Shown here: piece by piece, positions 13,248 to 16,144 of the stretch | How the letters are laid out: each line of letters opens with the position of its first letter | Position numbering within the stretch: the first letter of the stretch is position 1 | Assembly: GCA_046724665.1 (NCBI GenBank) | Contig: JBKOWZ010000318.1 | Coordinates: 1-16,144, forward strand | From: Actinocrinis sp046724665 | GTDB taxonomy: Bacteria > Actinomycetota > Actinomycetes > Streptomycetales > Catenulisporaceae | Length of the DNA: 16,144 nucleotides | Reading direction: 5' to 3' | The notes under the pieces: generated by a model | The model's database searches: none | What the model was told of the DNA's origin: nothing | Seen by the model: the letters and a program-made list of their open reading frames with translations, nothing else | Translations under genes and position numbers: made by a program

Positions 13248-14942
13248 TTACCGCACGAAGGTGACCGGTGGACCTTGGTGCAGCACGACCCAGCCATCTT
13301 CCTCATAGACGACCCGATAGCCCTTGAGCTTCAGCCATTCCACGTCGGCCTGCTGCGCCGCGACGCTGGTGAACGGGAACGAGTGGCGCGCGACGTCGGC
13401 GACCACCCACGGCGTGAGCGGATAGCCGCGATCGCCGGGATACGCCCACATGATGACCCGGTCGCGGCTGAGCAGCTGCGGGCCGATCTGTGTGGCCGCG
13501 GCGACCAACACGTCGTCAGGTACGTGCGCGGCGGCGCGTTTACCGGCCGTCACCACGTGGCTGGAGGTGTCCCAGAAAGCCGCCTTCCGCATCGCGTGCA
13601 GCGGGTAGCGATGCGCGTTCTGCCAGCCCCATAAGGCGAAGTAGAAGGCGAAGCCTGCGACGAGTACGCCGCGGATCAGCGGTCCGCTTCCGGATAGCCG
13701 ACCCGGTCTCAGGCGGACCAGCCGCGCCAGCCGCGCGTCTGTCAGCCATCGCGCCAGCCGCGCCACACCGTCCACCGCGCCGCAGAACATGATCGGCAGG
13801 AGGAAGGCGTTGTAGTGGTACGGCATCTGCCAGTACAGCTCGTTGACCGAGAGGAAGCGCTCGAGCAGCAGCGGCACGGCCATCAGGCTGAGCGGCGAGA
13901 GCAGGCACAGGCCGAGCACCGGCCGCAGCAGCATGTGCAGCGTCTTGTGCTTGATCGGGGAGTTGAGCAGCGTGTGGTACACGGTCTTTGGGTGGCCGAG
14001 CATCGCGTGCAGCGCGTCCGAGGGCGTCGCGCCGAACTCGGTGTAGGTGAAGTTCCGGGTCGGGCTGCCGCCGAAGTGCGGTAACAGCACCCGGTTGACC
14101 AGCAGGACCATGCCGAGGCCGATCGGCACCAGCGCCAGGAGCCACAGCCGGTCACGCCGCAGCAGCGCGCCGAGCGCCTCGCGCGGCCGGCGTACGCCGC
14201 GCCAGAGGAAACGTGCCCAGTCCAGCGGCGACTTGTCCTTGGTCGCCAGATAGACCCCGAAGACCGCGACGACGAACCCGAGGTCGTCCTTCACGCCGAG
14301 CAGCAGCAGGCTGATCAGGGCCGCCTGCCGCAGCCGCCCCGCCTGCGCGCGCTCGATCATCCACACCATGATCGGTATGGCGAGGAAGACCTCGTGGAAC
14401 TGGAACCACAGCGCCTCCTGGAGCGGCCAGGAGACCCCGTACGCGAACACCACCAGGTACGCGGCGACCCACCCGGCGAGCCGGAATGAACCGACCGCGC
14501 GCCGGGTGAACAGCCACAGCGGGATGATCGGCAGCGCGGCCAGCACGCCGGTCTCGATCAGCAGCGTCTCGGGGCCGTCGTGGATCCAGTAGAACGGCGC
14601 GAGCAGCGCCAGCAGCGGGGTGAAGTGGTCGGACAGCTGGAGCGCTCCGGCGCTGTTCGGGTTGCCGTTCAGGCCGACGAACGGCGAGTGCGGGCCCATG
14701 AAGTGGGCGTATCCCGAGATGGCCTGGTCGTATTCGCCGACGTCGGCCAAGCCGTCGCGCAGCGCCGAGTGCACCGTCAGCAGATACGCGGAGTAGATCG
14801 ACGCGAACAGCGACGTGACCAGGCCCACGCCCAGCACGTGCGGCCAGCGCCGCGGCGGTGCGTCCGATCGGCCGGCGGGCGTGGCCTCACCGCCGACGTC
14901 CGCCGGTGAACTCGCGATGGCAGTCAACGGACGGCTCACCAC
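13248..14942 (-). CDS. DUF2079 polytopic membrane protein
   Basis: This 564-residue protein has about ten or more hydrophobic helices and DUF2079 signatures: GEYDQAISGYAHF, LQLSDHFTPLLALLAPFYW and FQFHEVFLAIP, with a C-terminal soluble part containing DVLVAAATQIGPQLLSRDR. The family looks like GT-C type membrane glycosyltransferases by topology, but no substrate is known. The start is uncertain: GTG 14942 is directly followed by a second GTG, and GGGAG is too close to either. TTG 14927, with GGTGAG 7 nt upstream, is an alternative that shortens only the non-conserved N-terminus. It converges with DUF3145, with 51 bp between. Confidence 0.88.
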   Translation of the reverse strand: MVSRPLTAIASSPADVGGEATPAGRSDAPPRRWPHVLGVGLVTSLFASIYSAYLLTVHSALRDGLADVGEYDQAISGYAHFMGPHSPFVGLNGNPNSAGALQLSDHFTPLLALLAPFYWIHDGPETLLIETGVLAALPIIPLWLFTRRAVGSFRLAGWVAAYLVVFAYGVSWPLQEALWFQFHEVFLAIPIMVWMIERAQAGRLRQAALISLLLLGVKDDLGFVVAVFGVYLATKDKSPLDWARFLWRGVRRPREALGALLRRDRLWLLALVPIGLGMVLLVNRVLLPHFGGSPTRNFTYTEFGATPSDALHAMLGHPKTVYHTLLNSPIKHKTLHMLLRPVLGLCLLSPLSLMAVPLLLERFLSVNELYWQMPYHYNAFLLPIMFCGAVDGVARLARWLTDARLARLVRLRPGRLSGSGPLIRGVLVAGFAFYFALWGWQNAHRYPLHAMRKAAFWDTSSHVVTAGKRAAAHVPDDVLVAAATQIGPQLLSRDRVIMWAYPGDRGYPLTPWVVADVARHSFPFTSVAAQQADVEWLKLKGYRVVYEEDGWVVLHQGPPVTFVR

Positions 14943-15000
14943 TCCCGATTGCCCGAGGATCGATCGTCGCGGGTCCGCTCTCCGCGTGCTCCCCGGGGCG

Positions 15001-15006
15001 ACCTTA
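15001..15006 (-). promoter_or_regulatory. Possible -10 for the DUF2079 gene
   Basis: The minus-strand TAAGGT fits the actinobacterial -10 pattern and lies about 60 nt upstream of the proposed start. No good -35 is seen at the usual spacing, so this is tentative. Confidence 0.25.
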
Positions 15007-15084
15007 CCCCGAAGGGCAGGTTAAGACGGAATCCGGGGGCGGGTAATCGGAACTTGATCGCAGGTCGGAAACGGCGGAAACAAT

Positions 15085-15402
15085 TCAGAACTCGTGCGTG
15101 TCCGCGTCCTTCAGGATCTGCCGCCCGCGCTCGGCCACGGTCTCGGCCACCGCGGGCGTGCAGCCGAGGCGTTCGGCGAGCTCGGGATAGGTGATGCGGT
15201 CGAAGCGGCGCGGGTCGGTCAGTTCCGCCGCGGCTATGGCCTGATACGCGCCGGCCCGGTCGGCGGCTGCCCGGAACGCCGAGTGCAGGTCGGTGGCACG
15301 TTCAAGCAACTCCGCGGCGTCGGTGATCTCGTCGAGGCCGAAGAACCGGTTCGCGTCCGGCTCGTCGGCGGCGGGCTCGTACAACAGCGGCACGGGCCGC
15401 AT
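15085..15402 (-). CDS. Small hypothetical protein downstream of otsB
   Basis: I do not recognise this 105-residue protein. The start is taken at ATG 15402 because AAGGAG (15412-15417) lies 9 nt before it; an in-frame ATG at 15420 has only a weak ribosome site and adds six residues. It is acidic and helical. The C-terminal part, YPELAERLGCTPAVAETVAE, reads like a helix-turn-helix, so DNA binding or protein contact is possible. It follows otsB by about 30 bp on the same strand and is probably co-transcribed with it. No signal peptide or TM is present. Confidence 0.75.
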   Translation of the reverse strand: MRPVPLLYEPAADEPDANRFFGLDEITDAAELLERATDLHSAFRAAADRAGAYQAIAAAELTDPRRFDRITYPELAERLGCTPAVAETVAERGRQILKDADTHEF

Positions 15403-15432
15403 GCGGGGCTGCTCCTTCATCGACCCAGTTTC

Positions 15433-16144
15433 TCACGGCGTGCCCGCGGCGCGACGGGTCTGGAGCAGCGAATCGATGAGCGCTGGTACACGCTCCGGGC
15501 CCGACAGGCGCAGGTCCGCGTGCTCGGCCAGCGCGGCGCCGCGGCCTTCGGCCGTGCCGACGGCGACCCGCACCGCGTCGAAGCCGCGCTCGCCCGCGCC
15601 GGCGAGCTTGTCCAGCGCGGCGAAGGCGGGCAGGTCGCCGAGGTCGTCGCCGAAGTACCAGGCGCCGGCCAGGCCGCCGGCGCGCTCCAGCACGATCGCG
15701 CCCTTGTCGGTGTCCAGCGGCGGCTTGAGTTCGATCACCATCCGGCCGTGCTGGCGCCGCAGGCCGTACGCCTCGGCCTGCTCGGCGGTCCACGCCTCGA
15801 TGGCCGGCTCGAGCGCCGGGTCGGTGCGGAAGTGCAGCGCGCAGGACAGCCGCTTGTCCTCGATGAGCGCGTTCGGGAACGCGGCGCGGGCCGCGGCCAG
15901 CACCCGCGCGACCACCGGCGCGTACGGCTCGGCCGCCGGGGCGGTGGCCACGGTCCGGCCGCCGTCCGAGGAGTATTCGAGCCCGTACAGGCCGTGCAGG
16001 CTCAGGCCACGGATCGCGCCGAAGTGGCGGGCGAGGAACGCGACCGGCCGCGCCGAGACCACCGCGGCCAGCCCCGCCCCGGCGGCCAGCGCGGCGAGCG
16101 CCGCGGTCGCCCCGGGCACCGGCACGACCGACTCGGGGTCGTCC
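15433..16144 (-). CDS. otsB: Trehalose-6-phosphate phosphatase, C-terminal part (5' end outside window)
   Basis: The frame is open through the right edge, beginning DDPESVVPVPGATAAL in the window, so the N-terminal HAD motif I (DxDGTL) lies outside. Visible family features are VVSARP (motif II region), GLYGLEY, EDKRLSCALHFR, the motif III lysine in LDTDKGAIV, and motif IV GDDLGDLPAF. OtsB dephosphorylates trehalose-6-phosphate to trehalose in the cytoplasm, usually after OtsA. A GTG/CCG start inside the window near 16125 is not credible because the frame and homology continue upstream. Motif II reads SAR where SGR is usual, a mild change. The small hypothetical gene follows closely and otsA may lie upstream outside the window. 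Confidence 0.92.
   Translation of the reverse strand, partial: DDPESVVPVPGATAALAALAAGAGLAAVVSARPVAFLARHFGAIRGLSLHGLYGLEYSSDGGRTVATAPAAEPYAPVVARVLAAARAAFPNALIEDKRLSCALHFRTDPALEPAIEAWTAEQAEAYGLRRQHGRMVIELKPPLDTDKGAIVLERAGGLAGAWYFGDDLGDLPAFAALDKLAGAGERGFDAVRVAVGTAEGRGAALAEHADLRLSGPERVPALIDSLLQTRRAAGTP

Overview
The window looks like chromosomal DNA from a high-GC actinomycete. Supporting signs are frequent GTG starts, TANNNT-type -10 elements, an F420-type luciferase-like oxidoreductase, a DUF3145 protein and type VII secretion (T7SS) genes. A Streptomycetales or Catenulisporales-like host fits, but the genus cannot be fixed by reading alone.

Left part (1-5901, all minus strand): a T7SS substrate/accessory block. 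In transcription order it holds a small helical EspC/WXG100-like protein (5901-5494), a PPE-like WXG protein with a long Gly-rich tail (5416-3908), a membrane-anchored mycosin protease overlapping it by 46 bp (3953-2532), a zinc-ribbon/one-TM protein with a secreted domain (2311-968), and a two-TM protein running off the left edge (917-1). The core ESX machinery (eccB/C/D/E) is not in the window. Two promoter-like elements before the zinc-ribbon gene suggest that it and the next gene can be expressed separately from the protease.

Middle (5902-8085): a 367-bp divergent region with two adjacent palindromes, then two plus-strand paralogues with DUF4190-like double-TM segments. Each ends in an extracytoplasmic helical domain bracketed by one Cys after a DPG motif and one Cys near the C-terminus. 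A strong hairpin terminator follows each gene. The first paralogue has a Pro/Gln/Tyr/Gly repeat tail like that on the mycosin.

Right part (8083-16144): apparently ordinary housekeeping or accessory genes. They are a six-TM DUF2156 (phosphatidylglycerol lysyltransferase-like) protein, a divergent LLM/F420 oxidoreductase, a His-rich cation diffusion facilitator behind a palindrome plus direct repeat, a 567-bp gap with a good promoter match, DUF3145, a DUF2079 polytopic membrane protein, a small unknown protein, and the C-terminal part of trehalose-phosphatase (otsB) cut by the right edge.

The least explained part is the T7SS block with its zinc-ribbon and two-TM partners and the facing DUF4190 paralogue pair. 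This looks like a cell-envelope/secretion neighbourhood with several uncharacterised members. I saw no CRISPR array, tRNA, rRNA, insertion sequence or phage gene.
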